From Zeus faber (lineage: Eukaryota > Chordata > Actinopteri > Zeiformes > Zeidae), in NCBI GenBank assembly GCA_960531495.1, contig OY482848.1:28340208-28404207 (forward strand): DNA of 64,000 nt, given 5' to 3'. A program made the translations under genes and the position numbers. Of this stretch, positions 52,375 through 64,000 are shown piece after piece (position 1 is the first letter of the stretch; the number at the start of each line of letters is the position of its first letter). Below the pieces are notes generated by a model, which was given only the letters and a program-made list of their open reading frames with translations, was not told the origin of the DNA and made no database searches.

Positions 52375-55300
52375 TGTGTTCCTACCACAGTGAGCAGCTC
52401 TTCAGCCCTGAGGATGTCTTGCTCCACCGTGTCTGCGTTCTTCTGCATGTTGGCGATCAGCAGCACCAGGCTGCTGGCCTGGGCCCTGGAAGGAAAAGAG
52501 CAGCAGTCAAAAATTTGAGAATTCCCAGGAACGTGGGGAAATCATGACTTTGATTAAAAAGTAATTGAAAAAACATTCTGGTCAATCTGTGGGGTTTGGG
52601 GTGTGCAGTTTGGGGCCGAAATTACCACGCTCAGACGTTGTGTGATATGGATCCGGACGTGCGGCTGATGAGATCAAGATTAACAGCTCTCAGATCAAAA
52701 TAACCTCAGAGCTCTTACTGATTGGATTTACCCCAAAAGAACTTCCATCTCACTATATCCCTGTTTCGCTCTCGCAATAATGTTCTCAGTGAGTAACATT
52801 GTATTGGAAGTGTATTTTATTTACTGTACATACAATATATCATATATTGCAAATTAAAATTATATGTACCTAAAAATGTAACTTATATTAGTTTCTATTA
52901 TTTAATTTACATTATTTATAAATATTTATATATATTATTTATAAAATTGTATTATTTATTTTTCCTTTTTTAATGTATATTTTTGTACAGTGTAATACAA
53001 GGCGAGAACCTAATTGACATTTTTGTTGCAGTACAGAGTGTGATGTGGGTGTGGCTAGTCCCTCCCCGCCACACCCTGAGCATTTCCAAAATTCATTCCA
53101 CGTCGGTCACGCCGTGACTGTCGGCTTTGTTCTGCTGCTCATAGACCCATTGTTTCATTCAGAAAAATGTACAATGACAGTTTCAGCTAATACACCACAC
53201 ACACACTCATACAATAAACTAGATAAACATAGGTGAAGGCATTCATTAATTTTGGTCAGAATAGTGATCTTAACTGTGAATTACATTGGCCATATATGGA
53301 CTTGTTGGAACATAACACAATGTATTTTAACGTTTTTGAATAAAGACACATTTTGTTCACGACATTTTCTCTCAAATACAAATACAGTTCAGACAGGAAA
53401 AAGAAAGCTGGAGTACTTTTCTCCTTGATGAATTACAGCAAAACCAAGAGCAAACATGTCATTCATCAAACAAAAACTAAAGTTTCAATGGGTTTCTCTT
53501 GAGCCTTTCATACACTCTATACCACTACACGCCCTAGAGGCATTTTCTAGGTCTTTTTTTTGGACACAATTGATGATATAAAAATGAGAATGAAATTCCA
53601 CCTGTATCACATGCACGCTGCTATTTCGGGCGTCATCATCATCAATGTGGCTCTTGAATAAGATGTCTTTTTTGGGGGGGAGGAAATTAGGGCTCCCATG
53701 AAGCCATTTGGGTCTTCTGTTTGAGTGGTTTGCACTGGCAAGTCATGCTTAAAGGTTTGCCTGAGGCCCATTGGCCGGGCAAGGCCCAAGCTTTCAGGGT
53801 GCTTAAATCCACATTACATACAATCTGTCTTCTCAACGTGGTGAATTGTCCTTGATCTTAGTAACCACAAAAGTACTTTACAACACGCCAAACATTACAC
53901 GGAGCCCAACGGGGATTACATTTTGGACCTTCAGCCGCCTGAAGGTCAACATATTCTCCCACAATAATTTGCCATAGTGAACAATTTAAAACTTACTTTA
54001 TAATAGAGTTCATTTTCCACCAGGGTTGACCTGCTAAACTCCCATCTTCCCACCTGTCTTCCCTTTACCTTCAAGCAGTGTTCATTACCCGACCCCGCCC
54101 TTAGGGTTCGGCCGCCGCCCTCTTTCTTTTGTTTGTCTCTGATTGCCAGCCGCTTTGTTAAATCTCCTTTCTTGTTTCTATGTTGAAAAGCCATGGCAAA
54201 GATACCACGGGAGAGCGCGTTACCTTGGGAGTTGCTGCCAAAACCAGAAAGGCTTGCGATGTCGTATTCTCGAAAATTTTATTTATTCTTTCAAGTGCGT
54301 TTTTTACGAACTGAAGTCCACTGAAGTGGAATAAGACCTCCGACTCACATGCTGATCTACTTACAGAGCATTAAAACCCATGAACCTGCGCTGAGAGAAT
54401 CTGATTTACGACGAGCCCCAACGCCCAAATTACAGCATTGTAACCAGCGAGCGAATGGCGTTGCGGTAAAGTGCGGGATAAGTTCTTTAGCACCGTTCTT
54501 TGAATCCAAGACATTTGAGGGTATTTTGAGGGACATTTGCTTTTTTGGGATGTGAATCTGTGCTTTTTATTTATTCATGGGAAGAATGATGACTGGATGG
54601 AAGGGAAGAGAAGAGAGAAGTCGTGTAATTCATTAACCACTAAAAAAAAATCCCATCACAAACGCGTATGACTGTATTTATTATGATGGCCAACTAATAG
54701 TTCTCACTTTTGATGTGAAGCTTGAGCCTAGATTGATGAACACAGAGCTGCTATTCTGGGTGGAACTGATGAGTTAGCGCAGCCTTGCAATTTGGATCTT
54801 GCAACGCAAGAGCTAATTTCCAGTATTTACTACTTTGAGGGTCTATCGGGGTCTATGTTAGGTTGTGTTTGTGTATGTATGTGTGTGTGCGTGTGTGTGT
54901 GTGTGTGTGTAAATTGGCCTCAATTCCTCTGTACCTGTTGCTGCCTCAAGTGCATTGCATTGATTGACCGATTGATTGATTTATCTTTTTTATTTTGGAC
55001 TAGAGTTAAGAAACAATAGACAAGAAATACAAAAAGAATACCACTAAAAATTACAAATAAAATTAAAGAAATGATTCGGCAAATTCTTCACAAAAAGAAA
55101 TAAATTGGTCAGCAATGGCAAAATAGGCCAGCCACTGTAATAAACTATAAGTTAATCATAATAAGCTGTTGTGTCAAATAAACATAACAATTACATAGTT
55201 ATAACAATAATGTGACAGTTACACTGTTACAGCTAAATGTGTGAAACACATTTTGAAAAAATATTTAAAGAAATCCATAATTTACTTTTCAAAATATGCA

Positions 55301-55669
55301 GCAGTTTTTCTTAGTAAGGTACATTTCAATAAAAGGAAATAGAATAGCAGCAGGATGTTACAACAAACATCTAATAAATCAATAAATAAACAAACAAAAG
55401 AATAAATACATATACAATAGATGAATAAATGGTAGTTTAATATTATGTATCTTTTAACTTAAGAAACCTGGCCTCTCACAACGGGACTTCATTCTTACTG
55501 TACTCAACCTGTTTTGGTAAAAAAAAATGATGATGGAACCCGCCAGACGCGCCTAGCGCCCGCAGAGCAAAAGATGGCTGCCACCGTGATTCGTGAATGA
55601 CCTCTTCGAAGCATCACGTCACCCGCCCCCACACACACACACGCACGCACGCACGCAGGCACGCACGCA

Positions 55670-55713
<44 letters not shown>

Positions 55714-57223
55714 TGCTTTTAAATGCCAAGACCTCAAGGCTTCCATCGACTCTACATGGCAGTACACGGTTGAATCTATTATCACTGCCTCCACTTTTTG
55801 GCTTTTTCCTTGAGTGTTACTTCTAAAAGACTGGATTTACTTCCAAAAGAAAAATACTAAGGTAAATAATGATATTGCTTTGTTTGTCAGTACTGGTTTC
55901 CAGTGCTTCGACTGGGTGTTGAATAAACCACCATGGGGTGTAGTTGGAGGCCCACACCCACAGAGCAGCAGAGCGGTAGAACCGGACTGGCCCATCCCTC
56001 CATTCCTCCTTCCCTCCTTCCCTTCTTCCCCTATCCAGACACAAGGTGAAAAGATGGCTTTCTAGAACCTTCAACCTTTTCTTTTTTCTGGTCAATTCAG
56101 GTGATCCCTGTTGGGAACACTTCACGGTTCTGCCCCTGCTCCAGAACGACGGACAGGCGGTCGACAGCGAAGGAAATGGACTCAATCCACTTCTACATTT
56201 CATTCTATATTAGCGTGGGGCTGTGCCGGCGACAGAACCACCAGAACCTGCTCCGCCCCACCACAGTCACACCCCTTCGGCTGGAAAATGAAACGGCTGG
56301 CGGTCTGACGGGTCGACTTGCAGTCAGTAAAACTATTTGATGAACTCTACAAAGACCGGGAAGACAACCTTGTGTTTGTGTATCTATCAAAATCCAGACT
56401 TATGTAGTATTTCAATGTAGAATTGCTGACTTGACACAGACAGATTTGAAAAACGTGACATGTCTAATGATCACGGTGAAAACATGGCTGGAGTTCTCCA
56501 GTATTTTCGCTGTGGTTTAATTGGGCACTAAAATCCTTCGACTGTACGCTCAGGTTTTCATCCATTGTATCTTTTCGGAAAGATTCTGTTGACATTTTCA
56601 TTTGGATTCATTTGAATAAAAATGTGAAAATGCCTTGGCAACCAGGTCTGAGAAAAAAGTGACTGAACCTGGTCCTCGGTCGAATGGATTCTTAGGTCAT
56701 CTTGTAACAAACCCCGATTGTTAAGGTGAATGATGCGATAATGCACATATAGAAAAATAATCCCACAATGCACTGCACGGGAGTCTGCAGGAAACAGGCT
56801 TTTAAAAGAAAAAGAATGGGTGTGGTCTCAAGCATCCATACATTTTGGAAGTCTGACACCTTTTGCTTTTAAATGGAATCGAATGGCACAAGAAGAATTT
56901 TCAGGAGGTTTGTGACTAGTATTGAGATGTTTATCCTTCATCCTAAATCACTTAAGAAGTAATTTAATGCACACGCACACGCACACACACACACACACAC
57001 ACAAAACGATTTATTTGTGTTTCCATGGCTCGAATATTTGCCCTTAACACACTGTTGGAACCTCGATGTTTACGAAGTTCAAGTCACCTCAGGCCTGGAA
57101 ACCAACTGGGACCCATGTGCAGAAAATCATTTTTATAAAGCACTAAAACAAGTCGATTTCCACCAAATATCTCCATTCAAAACATCGGCGAGGAGATGAA
57201 TGAGACTGTGACCGATCTGAAAC

Positions 57224-57280
<57 letters not shown>

Positions 57281-57422
57281 ACATTCTTGTACTGGTATCA
57301 AAATGAGGTCAGAGTAAATACACCTGGTTAGTGAGGACCCATGTTTCTGGTGCACTTCTAGACTGAAAAATAGTCAATTCGGAGACTGGTCCCACAAGTG
57401 TAGTATAACCAACTTACTCTCG

Positions 57423-57463
<41 letters not shown>

Positions 57464-57551
57464 CCCTTGGATGTTCAAAAAAAACTCACTTGCTGGTCTT
57501 CCCGGAGGTCTTCAGGGTGCTCTCCTTGTCGCTGTCCTTTTTCTTAAACAT
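42727..57551 (-). CDS. evpl: Envoplakin (complete, 22 exons)
   Basis: Plakin-family cytolinker of desmosomes and the cornified envelope; partners periplakin and intermediate filaments. Exons (high to low): 57551-57490, 52485-52386, 52245-52091, 51952-51829, 51720-51589, 51334-51293, 51130-50969, 50515-50408, 50229-50134, 49876-49766, 49521-49375, 49164-49010, 48900-48803, 48638-48466, 48333-48158, 47951-47813, 47509-47316, 47157-47007, 46871-46788, 46540-46439, 46346-46254, 46107-42727. All phases close: 5985 nt, 1994 aa (human 2033, also 22 exons). Residues about 20-860 are the plakin domain of spectrin repeats with an SH3-like segment around 400-465. About 870-1640 is coiled-coil rod with ten repeated EV-x-KDP motifs. 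About 1650-1710 is the linker (DPDTGKDMSPYDAYRQGLID), and about 1785-1965 a plakin repeat domain (LLEAQVVTGGIID, RLLNAQKSFTG). The repeat domain separates it from periplakin, which has only the linker. Intron 1 is about 5 kb and repeat-rich. Confidence 0.97.
51435..51467. repeat. (CA)n microsatellite in an evpl intron
   Basis: About 16 CA units between evpl exons 5 and 6. Confidence 0.97.
52324..52379. repeat. (GT)n microsatellite beside evpl exon 2
   Basis: About 27 GT units. On the evpl strand it is a CA tract starting about 7 bases after the exon 2 donor (52386), close enough to affect splicing. Confidence 0.97.
55620..55710. repeat. Compound (ACGC)n/(CA)n microsatellite
   Basis: ACGC/AGGC units followed by about 19 CA units. 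Confidence 0.95.
57225..57281. repeat. (CA)n microsatellite
   Basis: About 26 CA units in evpl intron 1. Confidence 0.97.
57425..57461. repeat. (CA)n microsatellite just downstream of evpl exon 1
   Basis: About 18 CA units starting 29 bases past the exon 1 donor on the evpl strand. Confidence 0.97.
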
Positions 57552-60500
57552 CCTGGCGTTTCTGGGGATGGAGGCCGAGCCTAAATCTCAGAAAAAACTC
57601 TTCTCTCGCTCTCTCTCTCTCTCTCTCTGTGAGTGTCTTCCTCTCCCTCTGGTTCTTTTTTTCCTTCTGAACACACACACACACACTCTGCCCACCTCTC
57701 GGGGCTATGATCTGGCTGTGAGTGTGTGTGGGAGTGTGTGTGGCAGGTGTAATGTACAGTGTTGAGAAGTGGCCCCCAGGGCTCGGCCACCGCACCCTAC
57801 GGGGCCCCGCCCAGGCAGTGGAACATCCATGTGCGCTGCAGCAAGGACTGGACCGACCTGTTTCACGGACTCCTCCTTCGCCTTTTCTTCGCTCCCTCCC
57901 GCCGTCCCTGTCCAGATCATGCTGCTTTTTAGCCTCGTTACTCCCATAATTCCCTCAGAAGCGGAAAATTTGCAGTTGGTTTCAATCACGGTTGGGTTTT
58001 ACATTTAACTCATACGGGGATGAACGGACAGTATTATATGAAATCTGTAAGTTAGGGCTGGGTGATATATAATTATAATATCAATATTGTGACATGAGAC
58101 TAGATATCGTATCGTAACATTGCGTTATAGTTAAATGTTGTCTTTAAGGCTGCGTTACAGTAAAGTTATGCGATTTTTCTGAACTTTGTCAACTGTTCTA
58201 GCTGTTCTGGTCAATGCCCATAATATTCACATTACTTGTGATTGTGTCTCAAATATTTCCTGTGTCTTAATCTTATGAATGCACCAAATACCATTCAAAT
58301 ATAGATATTTCTCCAACAATAGCCTGATATTTAATTTAGTCAATATGGCCCAACACCATTATAGGTCAATGAAAGAGAGCCTGTGCTTTTTGCTAAATAC
58401 CCAATAATTCACTTAAAGGGCCATCTCAAGAAAATGTCAAATATTTTTACTACTTTTCAAGCTTTGTCCTTTAATTATATACAGTTAAATGTGAACAAAT
58501 CTGCTAAAAAAATCTGATTTAACACATATATCCGGACAAAAACGGAACTCCTTACTCGCCCTGCTATGCATATTGACGTCTTTGTGCTGCCAATGCTCTG
58601 CGTTAAACCACGGCACCTCGGCAAGACTTGGAGACTTTCCCTTGTACGTTACTACGGAAACGAGTCGGTGAGGCCCTCCGCCATACCGCCGGTGCGAGGC
58701 ACGCGAGCTATCGAGGATAAGGGCGTCTGTCCAGACCACATCAACAATGGCAGATCGGCGAGGAGGAGGAGGAGGAGGAGGAGGAATGCGGCCGGGCGAC
58801 ATTCATTGCAGGACGGGAGGGGGACAGAGAGCGGGCTCATACGCGCAGGCCTTTCTGGGCGCATCGGCAATTAAAGCGGCTCTGATGTTTCGCCAACAGA
58901 ATGGCTGTGAGTATCCTGGCTTTAACTTAACGCTGCAAGGATTGAATTATTGAAAAATGATTCATCCTAGGCCTCCGATCCCTCGACGCGTCTCATTCAA
59001 GAAGGCCAATTAATATTAACTTCTAAGTGATCAAGTACCTTTTTCTTCGGTAGGTGAGTTCAAGGGGTCGGTTTTGATGCCCAGAGGAAATGTAACTCTT
59101 AAAAAACATTCACGTCCTGAAGCAAGCTTGATGTTGCTCGGGATGGTAGAGTGTGTTTTTCGACTAATGGCTCAAACTCAGGCCATATCGGAGGAAACTA
59201 ATGAGACATCTGCCTCCATAACTCGTCCCTGCAACTGAATGACCTTGAAAATGACCAAGGCACTTAACCTTCACGCCACTTCAACCCCAAACCGTGATTG
59301 ATTGAAAGATTGGATCGATATGACTCTTCCTCCATCCTCTGACGCCGTAGTTATGCATCAATGTGAAATGGGCGTCACCTTCCTTTTTGTTTAGGAGGTG
59401 ACGCGAGTCAGAGGACACGAAAATGCCGAAACCCAACACCGCTCGGTAGAGTCGGAAGAAGAACAATAGGGGAAGCAGAAGAGAGAGGCCCAGCATTCCT
59501 GTTGTAGCACTCTTATGTGGATTTTGAAACGGCTTAGAATATAGACTTGGAATTCTGACGGGCTCCAAAGACCACCGGCTCTAAGGAGTTAAGGAGGACA
59601 GCAAGCTACAGTGGAGGCCGCACAAGTTAAATCCCAGTCCCTAACTTAATTTGAAATTGCAGAGAAAAATCTTGAAGGAATCCGGGACAGAGGCACAAAG
59701 ATGTGGGAATCAAACATGAAAGGCAATATTAATCTTCCCTTTAATGGGACTCTAATCTAATCTAACACTAAATCTCCCATTGAAGTGAAGGCAGAACATA
59801 TTTTTATCTTTTCATCCAGCACCTGGGTGTGTCCATCTCTGTACTGTGAGAAGCACTTAGCACTGTGCACAGTACTGACCTACAGACAATACCAGGTATA
59901 CACCCGAGCTGTGATCAAAATACATTTTTAACCCATGCCTCACCGAGCTCACCTTGTTGGTTCTCTTAAAGTACTTTGTGTTGACCAATGGTCTTTTTTT
60001 ATATATATATATTTTTTTTTTTTTTTAAGGGTGGATGTTTAAACATACATGATACATACTTTCGCCAATTATAATTAGGAGATAAAACATATTTACACAT
60101 TTCAGCTCTTAATAAAAGCACAAAAATATTTCAGGAAACCGTTTCGGGCAGGTATGCGGAAGCTCAGCTCAAGCACAAGACACATAGCAAAACTGTACAA
60201 TTGCAAATGAGTAATCAACTATACTGCATTTCTAGGAATGTTAGAATTTGTTTGTGTGTCTGGAGTGTCAAAGGAATGTCCTTGGGAGTTGAAGAGACAG
60301 AAGACAGACTGTCACCACTTAAAAATGTGAATAGTTTCCAGACTGTTCTATGTAGAAAAACATCAATGTGAATTTATAGTGTACAATATATGGTATATAC
60401 TGTGAGTGTGTATCTGCAGGACACTAGTGTGTCAAACTTGTGTAAATTTGATTTCTTCCGAGGCAATTGGCTGCCAACACACGGGGATCACGCCCTGCTG

Positions 60501-62172
60501 TGGCATCTCACGCAGGTCTTCCACATACACACCCAAGAGTGACAAGGAAAGTAACGACATTCGAGAAACTTTTACGCATTCAAAAAGATCTGAAGACCAG
60601 ACGCAAGCCACGATTGGCAGAACGGTGTCTTTAATTGGAGGCCTTTAAATCAAATTAATCCATACATTTTCAGCAGTCTTTGTCCTGACCACACATTAAA
60701 TCAAATTTTCCAATTATTTCCATCAAAACACCAATCATCATTGGTGTTCACCAATCAGTCCACAAAAATCGTAATTTTATACGTTTCCTTAAAATTAAAA
60801 ATACTCAAGTAAAACCTAGTCTCTGAGGAGGTTCGTGTCAGAAGGTCAAGGTGATGCGGTCTCTACTTCTGGCGTAGAACCAGTTGCCATGGGCAGAAGA
60901 GGTCGAGGAAGCTTCTGAGGAGACTGTTCGGCTTTGGTGAGGCGGGGGAACAAGGGAAAATCTGTTCCGCTTGTGAAAAGAGGGACTCGGGAGACCGATA
61001 CAAACAAAGACGAAAGTGGGAGGTGGGGGCATTAAAATAATTGGACCAGAAAATAATTCATGTACAAAACCTTTGTTTTGTCCAACATTTACAACGATGG
61101 AAGCAGGTGTGGTGATGTCGAAACATGAAGTTCCATGTTTTACTAGTGTGCGGCAGAGATTGGTATGAATAAATTCAAACAAAGAAACTCTGCTTCCGAT
61201 TCACAAGATCTTACAATTCGTTTTGGAGCCATGAATAACAGGAAGTCCCTCCAGGTACATTGAATGTGAACCGTCAAGTATTAAAAATAAGCAGTGGGCA
61301 TGGTGGTGCTGAGGCTCTGAAACCACAAGCCACTCCAGTCAGCCAGACTGAGAACCTTCTGGAGTTTAGGCATGATTAGGGTCCATCATGGCGCCTGAAA
61401 TTTAGAAAGTATGACATATGACCTGCGTAGGGATGAAGACGCCCTTCATTTCAGGTAGCTTGTCTCTACCCCCACGAGTAGACAGGGTCGTCCATACAAA
61501 AAATGATTGCCATTGTTACACCGTGATGTAGCACGAGCAATGATCAAAGACGTGCAATCATCATGCAGCACCCCATCTCCCTGTTTCAAGGTTTTGACAA
61601 TGATTGGTGTAAGTTTACCACTACCTTCCTGTGGCCTGTTAAACCAAAAAGGGAGCGTCTGAAGAAGATGTTGCGCCTATTACACCTGGTGCCAAGATCA
61701 TTTTTTTTACGTGGAAGCAGGAGACTGACTTACATGAAGGCGCTTTGAAAACATGGAAAAGAATTTCAAAGAAACAACGACACCGGTTTGCAAAGCCTAA
61801 CAATAGGGACATTTATATTGGTGACTTGGCTGCAAGAGGATGCGAAAACAACAAGGCAGAGAGTGAGACATGAAGGTAGAAGACTGGAAGGTTGGACCCA
61901 TATGCAGCCTGCTCTTACTGCTCACCATGGCTGCCAGACCAGGGTCGGATGACCGTTCCAAATCTATTCAGTTACACTTATTATGTCAGTCAGTCCTGAG
62001 ACGATAAAACTGCCTCAAAATCTGCACACACCAGCCGTCTCACACCCGAGACAGCCAGAAGAAAAAACATGAAAAGTAACTGAAGTGACTTTGTTAAACA
62101 ATTTCCCCAAGTCCCAAGTCTAGCCTCCCCTGGTGATTTTTTTTTTTTTTTTGGGGGGGGCGGGGGTAGAAT
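57552..62172. other. Intergenic stretch between evpl and srp68
   Basis: Holds the evpl 5' flank with a (CT)n at 57597-57628, a fish repeat beginning GTTAGGGCTGGGTGATATAT at about 58050-58340, the CpG-rich candidate exon at 58747, and AT-rich sequence. The srp68 3' UTR must start at 62172; no minus-strand AATAAA was found in it with confidence. Confidence 0.5.
58747..58906 (+). CDS. Candidate first coding exon of an unknown plus-strand gene or transcript
   Basis: In a CpG-rich block (about 58550-58910), ATG at 58747 (CAACAATGG, A at -3) opens 53 codons: a Gly run encoded by GGA repeats, then MRPGDIHCRTGGGQRAGS and YAQAFLGASAIKAALMFRQQ. It ends at a perfect GTGAGT donor. No second exon is recognisable before srp68, and the peptide is unfamiliar. 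It could instead be a lncRNA or a bidirectional promoter fragment. Confidence 0.35.
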
Positions 62173-63573
62173 TTAGCTGCCGAAGCCGAAGATGCCCTTG
62201 ATGTAGCCGGTCAGGCCTCCCTTGCCCTTCTGCTCCACCTTGTCGTCCAGCGGCGGGAAGGCCACGTGGTTGAGCGCCAGGTCGAAAAACAGGGGCTTGC
62301 AGGGGATCGGCTGGAAGTCGGGAGGGAAGTGGACCAGATTGGGCTGCTTGCCCACCAGGGCGGGGTCCAGTTGGAAGGTCTCCAGGCGGTCACAAAGGGG
62401 CTGCACGGAGGGGGGAGGCGGACAAAAATGTCATTGATAAAACACATTTATTTGGTATGACCGACACTCTGAGAACATGGAAAGTGACTGATTTTGTTTA
62501 TCTCTTTCTTAGTCACTGTTCACAAAAAGTCTAATAAATCCATTTGATTGTGTGTCATCATCTTTCAGCTTGAGAGATTTCCAGTTTAGTTTGAAGATTT
62601 AGAAACAAGTAAAACTGTAAATTGCTTTTTGACTCCTAACCGTGTTGTCTTTCACTTGTGGCTGGGACGGAACTTCAGCAACCTCCTCTGCGTCTTAAAA
62701 AAAAAAAAAAATGAACAAAACATTAACCACACTGTCACTCAACTCTCCCAGAGCATGAGTTGACACTTGCACACACCGCTTCCAAAAAGTAGAAATCAAT
62801 GACTTTGCACCCACCCAAATCTCTTTTAAGCCAAATGAAGGAAAAAGGCAGGAAGTGACCACCTGATTAAAATTTCCACTAACCTAAAATTGCGGCAGCC
62901 TGCATCGAGTATTTCTCAGCGTTGACCTCAGCAATGAGCTCCTGAACATCAGGGAGGTCCTTTTTTGGCAAGAGAAAGGAGACGTTTAGACAAACCTCAT
63001 CACCATATATTAAACCTGTATAGAAGCATGTGAATACTCATTTTATCAAAAAGGATGAAGATACAATGAACATTGTGCACAACACTTGGATGGACTTCAA
63101 TTGTGGTCATCTCTCACTGTCCTTGTCCAAATTCTACTACTGGAATAATAAAATGTGCTAAAAAAAAACAAAAACAAAAAAAACTGTTGCGGAACCTTGA
63201 TTGAAACATTTGTTTTGAAGAAAGTGTGTTTTCTGAACCTTTAGGGTGTTGCTGAGGGTCTTGGCCTTGGACTGAACCTCTTTGGCGTATTTCAGCACTC
63301 TCTCGTAGAGCACCAGAGCCTCGCTCCACTTCTTCACCAGCACGTAGGACTGGGCGATAAAGAAACACCTGAGGGGAGGTGGAGAAAACGTCAGCGGTGG
63401 TGCCGTGCATCTCACCTCGACGACCAGTCAATTGAATGATGGAAGGACCAGGAGCATGTTTCAAATCCTGTGTCTAACCTGTAGGCCTTGTAGACCAGCG
63501 TTTTGAGGGCCATCTCCTTCTGGAAGGTGTGGTCCTCCTCCAGTCCCTGCAGAGTGGACAACTCGGCCAGACT
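62173..63573 (-). CDS. srp68: Signal recognition particle subunit SRP68, C-terminal exons (partial)
   Basis: SRP68 binds SRP RNA and pairs with SRP72 in the cytosolic particle that targets secretory proteins to the ER. Five exons: 63573-63479, 63368-63239, 62959-62884, 62693-62641 and 62400-62173, phases consistent, 193 codons plus TAA. Recognisable: LKTLVYKAYRCFFIAQSYVL, VKKWSEALVLYERVLKYA (TPR-like), DLPDVQELIAEVNAEKY, SMQAAAILD, then LVHFPPDFQPIPCKPLFFDL and the end GLTGYIKGIFGFGS. This C-terminal part carries the SRP72-binding region in the family. Upstream exons lie beyond the right edge. Confidence 0.95.
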
Positions 63574-64000
63574 CTAGAGGTGGAGGACACATGACTGGCA
63601 GTATCCAAAAATCTAAATTCTATCAGTACATTAAGTCAGTAGAAGCAGCTGATCTCTGGGCCCACGGGCAAGGGAAACTGTTGTTTGCGCGCGTGCCAGA
63701 GGGTTCAGCAACGTAGACCAAACAGTGTGACAAAACAGTTTGCATTGGAGACTCAAAACGGTTGATTGCAAAATAAACATTCTAAAATGAAGCACCCATT
63801 TAAAAATGTGGCTCGAAACAAACAGACGAGACGACCGCAGGTGAAACTGTTTCGTGAGCATGCAACATTACCAGTAAAATAGAAAATCTTCTTACATCTA
63901 CTATGTGGCTTTACTAGTTTTACAAATTGGCTGTATCCTGAAGGACAGCCCTGATGTAGACGTGTGACCTAGGAGGATTCTTAGGGACCAGATAGTTATT
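63574..64000. other. srp68: srp68 intron sequence to the window edge
   Basis: No exon recognised; AT-rich. Confidence 0.5.

Larger units (their letters stand above)
52486..57489. other. evpl: evpl intron 1, repeat-rich
   Basis: No exon seen. Holds an AT-rich palindromic stretch at 52810-52990, an A-rich stretch at 55000-55460, and microsatellites at 54866-54911 (GT), 55620-55710 (CA with ACGC units), 56971-57002, 57225-57281 and 57425-57461 (CA). Confidence 0.6.

Noticed and set aside
57544..57795. 83-codon minus-strand frame starting MRWPSPGGHF
   Set aside because: It is promoter-proximal and repeat sequence upstream of evpl; the true start is the ATG at 57551 (MFKKKDSDKESTLK).

Overview
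This is vertebrate nuclear DNA, almost certainly from a ray-finned (teleost) fish. Coding sequence is split into short exons with GT-AG borders. Introns and intergenic DNA are full of CA/GT microsatellites and of fish-type mobile elements: L2-like LINEs, a Tc1-like DD34E transposon, a Ty3/Gypsy element with solo LTRs, tRNA-like SINEs and MITE-like hairpins. Nothing prokaryotic is present: no operons, CRISPR arrays or phage.

Layout. (1) About 1-8110, minus strand: the 3' part of a gene I cannot name, with four coding exons and a CpG-rich possible first exon near 7853-8110; the gene runs off the left edge. (2) 8113-13925: intergenic, mostly repeats. (3) 13926-38271, minus: complete acox1 (peroxisomal acyl-CoA oxidase 1), 14 exons per transcript, 661 aa, ending in the peroxisomal signal SKL, with both alternative third exons (3I and 3II). 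Its introns hold a Gypsy-type element, an LTR copy with target-site duplication, an L2-like LINE, a Tc1-like transposon and a second LINE fragment. (4) 38272-40147: intergenic, with a (GT)n tract and a decayed retroelement endonuclease fragment. (5) 40148-41322, plus: complete ten1 (CST telomere complex subunit), 3 exons, 134 aa. (6) 42727-57551, minus: complete evpl (envoplakin), 22 exons, 1994 aa. (7) 57552-62172: intergenic, with a CpG-rich candidate first exon on the plus strand at 58747. (8) 62173-63573, minus: the last five exons of srp68; the rest lies past the right edge.

The order acox1-ten1-evpl-srp68 matches human 17q25 (ACOX1-TEN1-CDK3-EVPL-SRP68), which independently supports the calls. 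No CDK3-like gene is visible between ten1 and evpl, where only 1.4 kb is available. The genes are functionally unrelated (peroxisomal beta-oxidation, telomere replication, epithelial cytoskeleton, signal recognition particle); this is conserved synteny, not a pathway cluster.

For acox1, ten1, evpl and the visible part of srp68, exon borders were placed by hand from splice consensus, and the reading phase closes across every junction. The most interesting observations are an INT-before-RT order in the Gypsy element (the unusual Gmr1-like arrangement), two same-orientation LTRs flanking acox1 exon 3I, the unnamed gene at the left edge, and several intact inverted repeats.
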